A stretch of DNA of 64,000 bases from contig NZ_CP172312.1 in the NCBI RefSeq assembly GCF_047946665.1, forward strand, positions 1,550,001 to 1,614,000, in the 5' to 3' direction. The notes under the pieces were generated by a model. It was not told the origin of the DNA. It searched no databases and was given only the letters and a program-made list of their open reading frames with translations. Below, one piece after another: positions 33,812 through 43,165 of the stretch. The position numbers and the translations under genes are program-made. The stretch is from Allohahella sp002354735 (GTDB lineage: Bacteria; Pseudomonadota; Gammaproteobacteria; Pseudomonadales; Oleiphilaceae). Position 1 is the first letter of the stretch; the number at the start of each line of letters is the position of its first letter.

Positions 33812-34902
33812 CATATCAGGTTAGATCCGCACAGCTCGAGGATAGTCAGGCGATTGTGGAATTGTTCCAGCGCACATCCCAGCCCGGCAAGATCACGCTG
33901 AACTTCGAGCGCAGCCCTTGCTATTTCCATAGCGCACATGTGAGTTGCGAGCAGCCGGATGTATTCGTAGCGGAAGAAGACGGCAGCGGCAGGATTGTCG
34001 GCGTCGGCAACATCGGGCAACGCACGCTGTTCGTCAATGGCAGCCCCCGTTCCGTGCGTTATGCGCATGATCTCAGGGTCGAGCCGAATTATCGCGGCGG
34101 CCACGTGCTATTCGACCTGTATCGGCAGATTCCGGAGTCAGATTATCAGGCTGGCTGGCTTCAGGCCGTCATACTCGCGGACAACGAGCCGTATCTGAAG
34201 GCGGTCGCCAAACATAGACCTGGCCTACCGCGCTTCCTGCCGTACGGAATGATCGAAACCAGCCTGGTCTTTGGCTCGAGGCTTGCCCGGACGCCTTCTG
34301 CTGGCCTCGAGATCCGCAGAGCCAGTGTTGATGACCTGCCGCACATGCAAAATTTCTGGGACACCGAGGGGCCGAAGAAGCAGCTCTTCCCCAGCTATCA
34401 GTTCGCCCAGCTGGCCGAATCTGCGCCCTACTTCCGTGCGCTTCGGCCGGAGGATTATTGGCTGGCACTCGATGGCTCCGAACTTGTCGGCGTGATTGGC
34501 ACCTGGGATCAGAAGGCCTTCAAGCAGACCCTGGTCATGGCCTATGCCCACGGGCTGAAGACACTGCGCCATCTATACAACCTGCAGAACCAGCTACGCG
34601 GCGGACCACGCCTGCCGCCGCCTGGTGGTCAACTGATCTACCTCACACTCCATAGCATGCTGGTAAAAGGAAACGACCCTGCGATATTCCGGCTCCTGCT
34701 GGATAGCATCCACGCCGGCATGGGGCGCCGTTACGACGCGCTGGTTTGCGCCCTGTTCGAACAGGATGCCCTGAGGCCAGTGTTATCGAAGTACCGTCGG
34801 GAGATCATCCGCAGCCAGCATTTCCTGCTGGCGCACAGTGGCGACCCGAGGCTCAGCCTGAGTGATCAGTTGACGCCCTATGTAGACGCCGCAAGGCTTT
34901 GA
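33808..34902 (+). CDS. Double-GNAT N-acyltransferase
   Basis: A 364-residue protein with two GNAT-like halves. The first (about 1-150) shows the acetyl-CoA loop region DLRVEPNYRGGHVLFDLY. The second begins at LEIRRASVDDLPHMQNFW (about 172) and runs to the end, with DALVCALFEQDALRPVLSKY. Such tandem GNATs acylate amines, often in natural-product or peptide pathways, although one half may be non-catalytic. The ATG at 33808 overlaps the GH3 stop in ATGA. The RND adaptor gene starts 14 bp after this stop. Confidence 0.85.
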   Translation: MTYQVRSAQLEDSQAIVELFQRTSQPGKITLNFERSPCYFHSAHVSCEQPDVFVAEEDGSGRIVGVGNIGQRTLFVNGSPRSVRYAHDLRVEPNYRGGHVLFDLYRQIPESDYQAGWLQAVILADNEPYLKAVAKHRPGLPRFLPYGMIETSLVFGSRLARTPSAGLEIRRASVDDLPHMQNFWDTEGPKKQLFPSYQFAQLAESAPYFRALRPEDYWLALDGSELVGVIGTWDQKAFKQTLVMAYAHGLKTLRHLYNLQNQLRGGPRLPPPGGQLIYLTLHSMLVKGNDPAIFRLLLDSIHAGMGRRYDALVCALFEQDALRPVLSKYRREIIRSQHFLLAHSGDPRLSLSDQLTPYVDAARL

Positions 34903-34916
34903 GAACGAGTGAATCA

Positions 34917-36104
34917 ATGATGTCCACTTCGAAGCTGCTGTCTCCCGGGCGCGCCTGGATTCCCGTTGTCATCGGTATCATTGTACTGATGACACTCCTG
35001 TATCGGTATTCCCCTGAAGCGGATCAACACCCGGTGCTGAAGCAGGTGCCGGAGTTCACCACTGTGGTGGTGCAAGCCCAGAACCTTCGGCTCGATCTGC
35101 ATAGCCAGGGTATTGCGGCGGCAAGCCGACAGGTATCACTGGCCATGGAAACAGGCGGCCGAGTGATTGACGTGGCGCCTGAATTCAAGAGTGGACATTG
35201 GGTGAAGGCTGGCACACCCCTGCTGCAACTGGATCCTGAACCGTTTTCACTTGAAATCGCACAGCACAAGCATCAGCTCGATGCCGCCAAGCTGCATCTG
35301 GAGGAAGTGCGAGCAACGGCAGTGGTCGCGCAGCGGCTGGCGGCCAGCAAGGCGAACGACTTCGCCCTGCGAAAGCCACAGCTCGCTGAAGCCGAGAGCC
35401 GGGTCCGCTCCGCAAAAGCCGCCTTGAGAATGGCCGAACGTCAACTGGAGCAGGCGACATTGAAGGCCCCGTTCACCGGACGGCTCGTGGACGTCTCACT
35501 AGCTGAAGGTCAGTATCTGCGCGCTGGCGAAACGCTTGGCACAATCTACAGTGCCGACGAAATGGTCCTGCGACTGCCGATCCAGGACGCTGGCCTGCAG
35601 CTGCTCTCGCTACCGATACAGCTGCAGGCCGTGCCCTTGGACATTCCGGTGAAGCTCAGCGGCAGCTTTGGCGGCAAGCGGCATACGTGGGACGGCTCGA
35701 TCAGACGACGCGAAGGTGGGCTCAATGCCAACCGCATGACCTGGCTCATTGCCGAGGTCACGCTCGATAGTGGCGACCCGCCACTGGAACCCGGCGTCTA
35801 TGTCGAGGTCCTCATTACTGGTCGCCTGGTGGAAGACCTGGTGGCCCTGCCGCGCTCGGCGCTCGTCAACGACAGCCACGTCTGGGTGATTGGTAGCGAA
35901 CAGGTGCTGAGCCGACGACCAGTCGAGTGGTTGCATCGGGACGAGCAGAATGTCTACGTCACCAGTGGACTGGAACCGGGCGAGCAGGTGCTACGGCGTG
36001 GTCACAGCCATCTGCTCGAGGGCACGCCGGCGCGCTCGATCCCAGAAGAAGCCTTGATCACCGCTGATGATGCGCTCACAGCAGGTGCGGCCACTGCACA
36101 ATGA
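34917..36104 (+). CDS. RND efflux periplasmic adaptor (membrane-fusion protein)
   Basis: A 395-residue HlyD/AcrA-type adaptor. One N-terminal membrane anchor (WIPVVIGIIVLMTLLYRY) is followed by the split lipoyl domain (VDVAPEFKSGHWVKAGTPLLQLDPEPF ... LKAPFTGRLVDVSLAEGQYLRAGETLG) around an alpha-hairpin (about 105-170), then beta-barrel and membrane-proximal domains. It bridges the RND permease and an outer-membrane channel that is not encoded here. ATG 34917 (or 34920) is preferred over a TTG at 34899. The stop overlaps the permease start in ATGA. Last-but-one gene of the GH3 operon, implying export of its product. Confidence 0.93.
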   Translation: MMSTSKLLSPGRAWIPVVIGIIVLMTLLYRYSPEADQHPVLKQVPEFTTVVVQAQNLRLDLHSQGIAAASRQVSLAMETGGRVIDVAPEFKSGHWVKAGTPLLQLDPEPFSLEIAQHKHQLDAAKLHLEEVRATAVVAQRLAASKANDFALRKPQLAEAESRVRSAKAALRMAERQLEQATLKAPFTGRLVDVSLAEGQYLRAGETLGTIYSADEMVLRLPIQDAGLQLLSLPIQLQAVPLDIPVKLSGSFGGKRHTWDGSIRRREGGLNANRMTWLIAEVTLDSGDPPLEPGVYVEVLITGRLVEDLVALPRSALVNDSHVWVIGSEQVLSRRPVEWLHRDEQNVYVTSGLEPGEQVLRRGHSHLLEGTPARSIPEEALITADDALTAGAATAQ

Positions 36105-39100
36105 GAGACACCATCGACTGGTTCATCAACAACCCACGCGTCTCCAATTTGCTCGCGCTTATGCTGGTACTTGGCGGACTTCTGGCTATTCCCCAGACGC
36201 GCCAGGAAACACTCCCGAATGTTCCTTTGGAACGTATCGGCGTGGTTTCACTCCTGCCGGGCGCGTCACCACAGACCATCGAGCAACTGTTGTGCACCCC
36301 GATCGAAAACGTGATCTACGGCATAGAGGGGATCACTGATCTGATGAGCGATGCACGTGAAGGCCGCTGCGCCATCACCGTAGACGTACTCGAAGGTTTT
36401 GCGACACGTGACGTCCGCGACCAGATCGCCACACGAGTCGCCGCGCTGAACGATCTGCCGGAAGATGCCAGCCCGCCGCTCGTCGAGGAACTCGTTTTCC
36501 GCAATCGGGTATCACAGGTCCTGCTCACTGGCGACCTGTCACCACGCGACCTCTATACCGCAGCGCGTGAGATGCGTCGGCGTATGCTGGATTATCCCGA
36601 AATTTCGCAGGTAGAAATCGAGGGTCTGCCAGAGCGTGAAGTAGCGGTTGAAGTGTCGCGATCCGACCTCTATCGCTTCGGGTTGTCATTCAGTGACCTG
36701 GCGACAGCCATCCGCAACGATGTCGAGCGCGTGACGGGTGGACTCCTGCGCACGCCGCAGTCGGATGCACTCATCCAGGCGGGTGAAGCACCAGTCTCGG
36801 CCGACGAATATCGCAAAGTGCTCGTGCGTCAGGGTGGCGCTGGCGATGCCCTTCGGCTGGAGGAAGTCGCTACGGTTGCAGATGCCTTTTCACAGAATAC
36901 CATGGGCGCCTGGCTTAACGGCCAACCGGCTGCAGCCCTGGACGTCTATCGCATCGGCAACCAGAATGTTCTCGACGTCGCAGACGCGGTTCGCAACTTC
37001 ATGGCTGAGACTCCACTGCCGCAGGGCATGCGTCTCGTGCTCTGGCAGGATGATGCCGAGGAGTATCGCGGCCGTTCCGAGCTGCTCTGGCGCAATGCAG
37101 CCCAGGCGTTGCTCGTGCTGGTGTTGATCCTCACGCTGTTTCTCGGACTCAGGATGTCAGTCTGGGTTGCGGCTGGTATTCCGGTTTCCATGCTGGGCGC
37201 GTGTATTCTGCTGCCCTTGCTCGGCGAGTCGTTCAACACGATTTCGCTTTTCGCCTTCATACTCGTACTGGGCATTGTCGTCGACGATGCCATCGTTGTA
37301 GGTGAAAGCGTCCATGACGAGATCGGCAAGACAGGACACAGCCGCAGCGCGGTGGCTCGCGGTACCAACAAGGTGGCCAAGCCGGTGGTCTTCGCAGTAC
37401 TGACGACTGCCCTCGCCTTCACGCCACTGCTATTCCTGCCGGGCCCTGAGGGCGAGCTGATGCGCGTCATACCCATCGTGGCCATTGGTATTCTCATCCT
37501 GTCGCTGGTCGAATCCCTGTGGATATTGCCAGCTCACCTGAACAGCAGCGAGCCGAAAGCACCGGGGCGGCTGGACCGCCTCAGTGATCGCATGAACGCC
37601 CGCTTCGACCGGCTCATGACACGCTTCTTCGTGCCGGCTCTGGAATTCACCCTGTACTGGCGCTACACCCTGGTTGCCGCCGCTAGCGGACTGATTCTGC
37701 TGAGTCTTGCGCTGGTGCACAGTGGCTGGCTCACTCTGGTCATGTTCTCACGTGTTGAAGGTGATCGTGTCATGGCCGATGTCGTGTTCCCTGAAGGCAC
37801 CAGCACACAGCGCGTCGCTGAGACCGTGCAGGCGCTGCAACACTCCGGACAGGCACTGGCAGAGCAGATGATCATCAAATTCGATGAGCCGCTTATCGTC
37901 GACGTGCTGGCTGAGCAGGGTCATCGCCGCAAGATTTCTACAGCGAGCGACCCGGATGCCCATCGACGAGCTCGGGTTAGCCTTGCACTGGCGCCAGGCG
38001 AACGGCCCATTTCCGCTGACGAACTCGCTTATCGCTGGCGTTCGCTGCATCAGGGCATACCAGATGCCTTGTCAGTGCGCTTCCACGCCAGTCTTACCGA
38101 GATCAAACCGGACATCTATATCAACCTGTATCACCCGAATCTCGGAACACTTGAAACCATGGGTCGCGATCTACAAGCGCAGCTGGAACAGCTCGACGGC
38201 CTTCATGAAATCGGCAACAGCATGAATGCGCGTTTCACCCAGATTCAGGTCAGTGCCACACCGGCGGCCAGGCACTATGGACTTACCGAGCGCGCCCTCG
38301 GCCAACAGGTAGCTGCCGCCTTCCATGGTGTTATTGTCGATCGATTACCGGAGGATGATCACGAAGTGCCAGTCGTGCTTCGTCTGCCGACGGCGGAAAG
38401 CAACAGCTTATGGCATCTCGAGCAGCTTCCTATCACGCTTGCAGATGGCAGTTCTGCACCGCTCTCCGCGTTGGCGACCCTTCAGGAGATTCAGACGCCA
38501 GCACTGATAAGCCACTACGATCGCAGACGCACAGCCACGCTCACTGCACTCGTCGATGACAACCTCACATCTCCCGGGCAGGTGATGGAACACCTGCAGG
38601 CAAACTGGCTCGGGAATCTCGCACAGCAATACCCCGGCGCCACTTGGGCTGTCGCAGGCAAGCCCAAGGCCATCGCTGAATTTATCGACTACCTGGGCTT
38701 AAGCTATCTGCTCGCTCTAATCGGCATGTTCTGCCTGCTCACCATCGCGTTCGGCACCTACTGGCAACCGATACTGATATTGCTCGCCATTCCCTTTGGT
38801 CTGGTCGGCGCCTTTCTTGGTCATGCGGCGCTTGGCTATGAACTGACACTGTGGTCCATCGTGGGCATCATCGCCGTGAGCGGCGTGGTAGTGAACGATA
38901 ATCTGGTACTGATCAGCGCCGTAAATGAAATGGCGAAGACAGGAGAGCGAATAAAGGACACAGTTGTCAAAGCCGTGTGTAGCCGATTCCGCTCCATCGT
39001 GCTCACATCGCTGACCACTTTCATAGGTGTCGCGCCGCTGATACTCGAAAACAGTGCTCAAGCGCGTTTTCTCATCCCCATGGCGATTTCACTCGCCTTT

Positions 39101-39382
39101 GGTGTCCTCTTTGCGACCTTGATAACGCTGCTGATCGTGCCTTGTCTGTATCTGATCGGTGAGGACGCCAGACAGTTCGTGCAGCGTTTGCAGATGCGCA
39201 TCCCAACAGCATCCGAAGACGACGACGTGGAGCAAGCCTATGCTAACGGAAGGATTTGTGGCTTGAAAAACGGTAATGCCAGCAATCCCTATCTGAATGA
39301 GGTTCTGCATGCCAGCTGGGAAGCTGGTTTCACCGATGAGTGCGAGGCAGGTGTTCCTCGGCCTGTCATGCACGCACGCTAA
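36101..39382 (+). CDS. RND efflux permease (AcrB/MdtB-like superfamily)
   Basis: A 1093-residue inner-membrane proton-driven exporter with twelve predicted TM helices and two large periplasmic loops. The TM4 proton-relay Asp pair is present (FILVLGIVVDDAIVVGESVHDE). The N-terminus (WFINNPRVSNLLALMLVLGGLLAI) and the C-terminal TM10-12 block (GIIAVSGVVVNDNLVLI) are complete. The C-terminal ~70 residues beyond TM12 (from IGEDARQFV) are longer than usual and contain a polar tail. Start overlaps the adaptor stop by 4 bp. A hairpin terminator follows at 39412. Substrate probably the compound made by the GH3/GNAT enzymes. Confidence 0.94.
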   Translation: MRDTIDWFINNPRVSNLLALMLVLGGLLAIPQTRQETLPNVPLERIGVVSLLPGASPQTIEQLLCTPIENVIYGIEGITDLMSDAREGRCAITVDVLEGFATRDVRDQIATRVAALNDLPEDASPPLVEELVFRNRVSQVLLTGDLSPRDLYTAAREMRRRMLDYPEISQVEIEGLPEREVAVEVSRSDLYRFGLSFSDLATAIRNDVERVTGGLLRTPQSDALIQAGEAPVSADEYRKVLVRQGGAGDALRLEEVATVADAFSQNTMGAWLNGQPAAALDVYRIGNQNVLDVADAVRNFMAETPLPQGMRLVLWQDDAEEYRGRSELLWRNAAQALLVLVLILTLFLGLRMSVWVAAGIPVSMLGACILLPLLGESFNTISLFAFILVLGIVVDDAIVVGESVHDEIGKTGHSRSAVARGTNKVAKPVVFAVLTTALAFTPLLFLPGPEGELMRVIPIVAIGILILSLVESLWILPAHLNSSEPKAPGRLDRLSDRMNARFDRLMTRFFVPALEFTLYWRYTLVAAASGLILLSLALVHSGWLTLVMFSRVEGDRVMADVVFPEGTSTQRVAETVQALQHSGQALAEQMIIKFDEPLIVDVLAEQGHRRKISTASDPDAHRRARVSLALAPGERPISADELAYRWRSLHQGIPDALSVRFHASLTEIKPDIYINLYHPNLGTLETMGRDLQAQLEQLDGLHEIGNSMNARFTQIQVSATPAARHYGLTERALGQQVAAAFHGVIVDRLPEDDHEVPVVLRLPTAESNSLWHLEQLPITLADGSSAPLSALATLQEIQTPALISHYDRRRTATLTALVDDNLTSPGQVMEHLQANWLGNLAQQYPGATWAVAGKPKAIAEFIDYLGLSYLLALIGMFCLLTIAFGTYWQPILILLAIPFGLVGAFLGHAALGYELTLWSIVGIIAVSGVVVNDNLVLISAVNEMAKTGERIKDTVVKAVCSRFRSIVLTSLTTFIGVAPLILENSAQARFLIPMAISLAFGVLFATLITLLIVPCLYLIGEDARQFVQRLQMRIPTASEDDDVEQAYANGRICGLKNGNASNPYLNEVLHASWEAGFTDECEAGVPRPVMHAR

Positions 39383-39411
39383 GCTTGACTTGTCCTTCTA
39401 GCGGAGGCTTT

Positions 39412-39450
39412 GCCCGGTCGTTGCTTCACCGCCGCCACCGGGCCTTTTTA
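39412..39450 (+). terminator. Rho-independent terminator of the GH3-RND operon
   Basis: Arms GCCCGGT (39412-39418) and ACCGGGC (39437-39443) pair perfectly across an 18-nt loop and are followed by CTTTTTATTTT. It lies 30 bp after the permease stop. The loop is long, so efficiency is uncertain. Confidence 0.7.
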
Positions 39451-39470
39451 TTTTCGGCAGCCCTGCTGCA

Positions 39471-39905
39471 CTATCGTTGCCCCGGGGCGAAACGACAGGC
39501 AGGTGCCCAGGACTGTATGTCCTCGAAGCTTGGGGTCTTGCAATCCCATTGAACCCCATAAAGCGGATCACTCGCGATGGGAACCAGTTGAATCGTACCA
39601 TCGTCGACGCCCGATCTCTCATTGAACGTGAGTGTGATACGACCGCGCTCGCCGACCGCGACTGAAGACAGTGCACCCCGGGCGTAGGCCCGTGGCTCCG
39701 GCAGCCCAAGATCCTGGTTCGAGGCCGGCAATCTGCCGTGCTCAATCACATAATCCTGAACCGCATATCTGACCGCAGAGCCGGCAAGGAAGCCCTCGAT
39801 CATCTCGGCTTGCGGCGTGGATTGCTCCGATGTGACCGTGCAGCCATTGAATAACGTTGCTACTGCCAGGGCGATCAAAGGCAGCGGCAAATTGGCGAAA
39901 CACAT
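39471..39905 (-). CDS. Lipoprotein with a type IV pilin-like globular domain
   Basis: A 144-residue outer-membrane or periplasmic lipoprotein. The signal peptide ends in the lipobox LFNGC, and the mature part looks like the head of a type IVa pilin. It has a helix (AVRYAVQDYVIEHGRLPASNQDLGL), a central sheet (SSVAVGERGRITLTF, TIQLVPIA) and the C-terminal disulfide region VQWDC ... WAPACR. The hydrophobic pilin N-helix is replaced by the lipid anchor, so it cannot polymerise as a normal pilin. ATG 39905 has AAGGA 7 nt upstream. It is convergent with the RND operon. Role unknown; binding or regulation of pili is a guess. Confidence 0.8.
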   Translation of the reverse strand: MCFANLPLPLIALAVATLFNGCTVTSEQSTPQAEMIEGFLAGSAVRYAVQDYVIEHGRLPASNQDLGLPEPRAYARGALSSVAVGERGRITLTFNERSGVDDGTIQLVPIASDPLYGVQWDCKTPSFEDIQSWAPACRFAPGQR

Positions 39906-40023
39906 GTTTGAGTCCTTCTTCATCTCGAAGGGATTGATCGTACGAGACATGCGGTCAGCGGGAAAGCGTCTGGACCGCTTTTTCACCATGCACTGCCGCA
40001 GACTTTGCATGCTACACAGCAGT

Positions 40024-40509
40024 TCAGGCCGTTTCGTCGAACAGTTGCATGGCTGGCACTTCGGCCTCCAATACCTGCTTCAGCTGTAACATGGCCACCG
40101 AGGCGCGCCGGCTCATCACTCGACGGACCATGGGGAGCAGAAAGAGCCAGACGAGAAATGACTGGTTTCGACTGAACATCTGCCAGTCGACTGCGCAATC
40201 CTCATCCCCCAGTTCGTGGAAAGTAACCTCCATACGCGGCAGGATTGGCGGAAATTGAGCTTCGGTCACGAACAGCCGGTCAGCGATCGACTCGCGCACG
40301 ATGAGCCGAACCTGGCGGGTGCCGCCATAGGGGAGCTTGATGGTTTCGAGATAGAGCTTACCGACTTGCCCGTGGGCCAGTTTATTGCCCGACTGCATGT
40401 CACGAACATCGGGAAACCAGTCTGGGAAGCATTCCATGTCGGTGATGTAGTCGAATACTACCGACGTAGGACGCTCAATTCTTACACGTTTTTTTGCGAG
40501 CAAATGCAT
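40024..40509 (-). CDS. SRPBCC (START-like) domain protein
   Basis: A 161-residue single-domain START/Bet v1-like protein. The opening RIERPTSVVFDYITDMECFPDWFPDV and the beta-sheet with amphipathic C-terminal helix are typical of polyketide-cyclase/SRPBCC proteins, which bind hydrophobic ligands. A hydrophobic patch (FLVWLFLLPMV) precedes the last helix and could contact the membrane. ATG 40509 has AGGA about 8 nt upstream; longer upstream frames lack family similarity. It lies between two unrelated exported-protein genes on the same strand with gaps over 100 bp. Ligand unknown. Confidence 0.88.
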   Translation of the reverse strand: MHLLAKKRVRIERPTSVVFDYITDMECFPDWFPDVRDMQSGNKLAHGQVGKLYLETIKLPYGGTRQVRLIVRESIADRLFVTEAQFPPILPRMEVTFHELGDEDCAVDWQMFSRNQSFLVWLFLLPMVRRVMSRRASVAMLQLKQVLEAEVPAMQLFDETA

Positions 40510-40635
40510 ATTTCGTTCCTTGAAACAATGCCTTAAAAGGCGCCATCCTACGCTGAATGAGGGCGTCCGGCCAGTCGGCCAGCGTGTTCCAGCGCTTGAG
40601 GAAGGTCCTGAATCGACTACGAAAGCCAAATCTGA

Positions 40636-41550
40636 CTAGTTTAACGGACGGACATATACCCAGTTTGTGCCGACATCGTCGCAGACGATGATCTCAGGGC
40701 TGATGTCCATACAGGACTCGATGCCGGCGGGCACCCTGTCGTGAAGACGTGATTGTACGCCCAGGGTCTTACGGTCGGCCTTGAGCAGCTGAAAGGTTTC
40801 CTCCGAGCGCCGGGCAAAATCTATCCCTGCAGCCTCGGTAGTATGAAAGGCGTGATGGAACTCGGTAAAGCTGAGGGTGGCTCCGCCGAGGCCAATCTCA
40901 AGCATCTTCGGCACATATCTGGCGTAAGCGTCGCTCAGGTAGCCGATGACCGCCTGATCGTCACTGCGACGCCCCCGGAAGCTCGGCAGATCCAGACGGT
41001 TGCCATCATCCAGAACCCCAGGGCGAAGCTCGCCCTTCGGTCTGTTCGAAGCGAGTACATAACGGCTATCCGGGCATAGAATGACATCGCCCTGCCCTGT
41101 GAGGCGGCAGTCGCTCACATCCATAGCTGCGAAGCCACTTTGGGCCGGGGAAGAACTGGCAGCACGAGTTGGCGACGCGGGCGTGGCTGTTGGTGCAGAC
41201 GGTCTGTCTGCCTGCTGCCCGGCACTGCGCCGTGGTTGCGAAGGCGGCGGTGGCTGTTGCTGAACCGCTGTCGATGGGGCTCCCTGGGTGCGATTGCGAC
41301 CAGGCAGCGCCAGGCCAAGTCGCTCAGCCGGGCGCTTCAGCAGGAGCGCCTGCACCATTGCGTCGTTACGGCGGAAATCTTCAAATGAAGGCAATCCAGC
41401 GCCCTCGCCGCCACTAACAACCTTACAGTAAGCCTGCTCCAGCTCAGTTTTAGCCGCATTGAGGCACCCACTATCAGCGTTGGCAAAAAAGGGCCAGACG
41501 ATCGCCACGGTCATCAGCGTAGTGCCGATCGACTTTTTATCTCTAATCAC
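40636..41550 (-). CDS. Exported hypothetical protein with proline-rich linker
   Basis: A 304-residue protein I do not recognise. A signal peptide (LMTVAIVWPFFANA) is followed by a small Cys-containing N-terminal domain (CLNAAKTELEQAYCKVV). A Pro/Ser/Gln/Thr-rich linker spans about residues 90-145. A C-terminal domain has four further Cys, placed in pairs (DCRLTG-QGDVILC, SCMDISPEIIVC) that look like disulfides. The start is GTG 41550 with AAGGA upstream. It is the likely second gene after the DUF421 gene (20-bp gap), so the pair may be cotranscribed. Confidence 0.8.
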   Translation of the reverse strand: MIRDKKSIGTTLMTVAIVWPFFANADSGCLNAAKTELEQAYCKVVSGGEGAGLPSFEDFRRNDAMVQALLLKRPAERLGLALPGRNRTQGAPSTAVQQQPPPPSQPRRSAGQQADRPSAPTATPASPTRAASSSPAQSGFAAMDVSDCRLTGQGDVILCPDSRYVLASNRPKGELRPGVLDDGNRLDLPSFRGRRSDDQAVIGYLSDAYARYVPKMLEIGLGGATLSFTEFHHAFHTTEAAGIDFARRSEETFQLLKADRKTLGVQSRLHDRVPAGIESCMDISPEIIVCDDVGTNWVYVRPLN

Positions 41551-41570
41551 TGGATTCCTTCTATGGCTTG

Positions 41571-42089
41571 CTAAAGCGGATTTTTCGCACCCTGAAGCAG
41601 CGAATCAGACAATGCCTCGCCATGTAGCACAGAGATATCGCCGGTCGTTTCGAGCACAACCGCACGAACCTGGCTGAAGTCCAGCACATTTGCTTCGCGC
41701 AGCTTGGCGATAAGATCACTCCTCGCCACGCGTGTTTCTTCCAGAGCGTGCTCGATTATCTTGCCATCGCGCATCAGAATGACAGGTTCGTTCTGCAGGA
41801 TAGCCTCAAAAGTGCCAGAGGCTTTGCGCAGGCGAGCTGTAATGTACTGCACACCGAACAACGCGGCCATGCCGGAAAGTGTTTGTATGAACTCACCCCA
41901 GTTTGCCGATTGGCTGCCACCAGCAAGCAGAGAGCCAACCGCGACCGTCATGACGAAATCGAAGTTGGTCATCTTGGAAAATGATCGCAGGCCATTGAGC
42001 CGCACGAGCAGGACCACCCAGGTCATACCGAAGAAGGTGAGCAATAAGCCCCTCAGGATCAGGTCGAGCGTATGGTGATCAATGAACAT
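41571..42089 (-). CDS. DUF421 (YetF-type) membrane protein
   Basis: A 172-residue inner-membrane protein with three N-terminal TM helices (ILRGLLLTFFGMTWVVLLVRL and two more) and the cytosolic DUF421 domain (LQNEPVILMRDGKIIEHALEETRVARSDLIAKLREANVLDFSQVRAVVLETTGDISVL). The family includes Bacillus YetF; the biochemical function is not settled. ATG 42089 has AGGAG upstream at a rather long 12-nt spacing. Followed after 20 bp by an exported hypothetical gene. Confidence 0.9.
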   Translation of the reverse strand: MFIDHHTLDLILRGLLLTFFGMTWVVLLVRLNGLRSFSKMTNFDFVMTVAVGSLLAGGSQSANWGEFIQTLSGMAALFGVQYITARLRKASGTFEAILQNEPVILMRDGKIIEHALEETRVARSDLIAKLREANVLDFSQVRAVVLETTGDISVLHGEALSDSLLQGAKNPL

Positions 42090-42234
42090 AATGAAAACAC
42101 ACTCCTTGTAGCGCCACTGGATAAAGACTCCATTAGCCTTTACGTCACTTGGGCGACACAAGATTCAAGCCTGTAGCTGAGCACTGTTATCTTAAGCGCC
42201 CGCAGCGCTGCTTACGCGTCTCGGATGCTCATGG

Positions 42235-43137
42235 TCAAACCTGCTTCTGGGCATCAAGTGTATTCGCAAGGGGTACCGCGGCTTTGCGAAACAGCACATA
42301 GTTGCCAAGCAGTGCCAGGGCCGCGCCGATTACTGCGGGAACGGTCCATTCGAAACCTTCGAGCCAGGTGGATACAGTGAGTGCAACGATTGGAAACAGC
42401 ACCGTGGCATAGCCAGCCTTGTCTGCACCCAGCGTCCTGATCACGGTGATGTAGCTGTAGAACGCAATGATCGAGCCTGGAATCGCCAGAAATAAGGTCG
42501 CACCCCAGAACATGTCGGACGCCGGCAGATGCCACTGTACACCCTGAACCACACACCAGCCGCCGAGAATCACGGCCCCATAGGTCATGGCCCAGGCATT
42601 GCCAGCAAAGAGCGGAATGCCGGCGTTGCGGACCTTCAGGCTGATCAGATTGCCGAGAGAAAACCAGAAGGTGCCGCCTGCTGCGAACAGGATGGCCGCA
42701 AAGGTGGCATTGCCAAGCGTCAGGTCATGCCAGAACAGCAACGCCACCCCCGTGACCCCCAGCGCAACTGCCGGGTAAATGCGGGGGCTTGGCCGCTGCC
42801 CCATGATCCACCAGCCATTGAAGGCATTGAACAGGGCAGCCAGGGAAAACACCACCGCCAGCAGCCCGGTTGTCATGGTTTCAGCCGCGCGATAGATCAA
42901 CAGAAAATTAACGCTGTAGAGCGTGACACCCTGCAGCATCAGCAGACGATGCTGCGACCAGCCCATCTTCGGCAGACGACGAAGCAGGGCGAGCCCGCCC
43001 AGCGCGACAATCGAGGCCATGACGAAGCGGAAAAATACGGAGAGATCCACAGGCGCCGATTCGACCTGCAAACGAATGGCCGTCCAGGTCAGGCCCCAGA
43101 TCAACACAGTGAGACAGTAATGAACTCCGATTGGCAT
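42235..43137 (-). CDS. EamA-family (DMT) transporter
   Basis: A 300-residue inner-membrane exporter with ten TM helices in two EamA repeats (HYCLTVLIWGLTWTAIRLQ for the first; FWFSLGNLISLKVRNAGIPLFAGNAWAMTYG for the second). Relatives such as RhtA/YdcZ-like proteins export amino acids and metabolites; the substrate is unknown. ATG 43137 starts right at TM1, while a much longer frame to 43329 would run into the divergent AraC gene. The 118-bp divergent gap carries a direct repeat that may bind the AraC-type regulator. Confidence 0.92.
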   Translation of the reverse strand: MPIGVHYCLTVLIWGLTWTAIRLQVESAPVDLSVFFRFVMASIVALGGLALLRRLPKMGWSQHRLLMLQGVTLYSVNFLLIYRAAETMTTGLLAVVFSLAALFNAFNGWWIMGQRPSPRIYPAVALGVTGVALLFWHDLTLGNATFAAILFAAGGTFWFSLGNLISLKVRNAGIPLFAGNAWAMTYGAVILGGWCVVQGVQWHLPASDMFWGATLFLAIPGSIIAFYSYITVIRTLGADKAGYATVLFPIVALTVSTWLEGFEWTVPAVIGAALALLGNYVLFRKAAVPLANTLDAQKQV

Positions 43138-43165
43138 GAGTATGCATTCCGATGGCAATTGTTGA

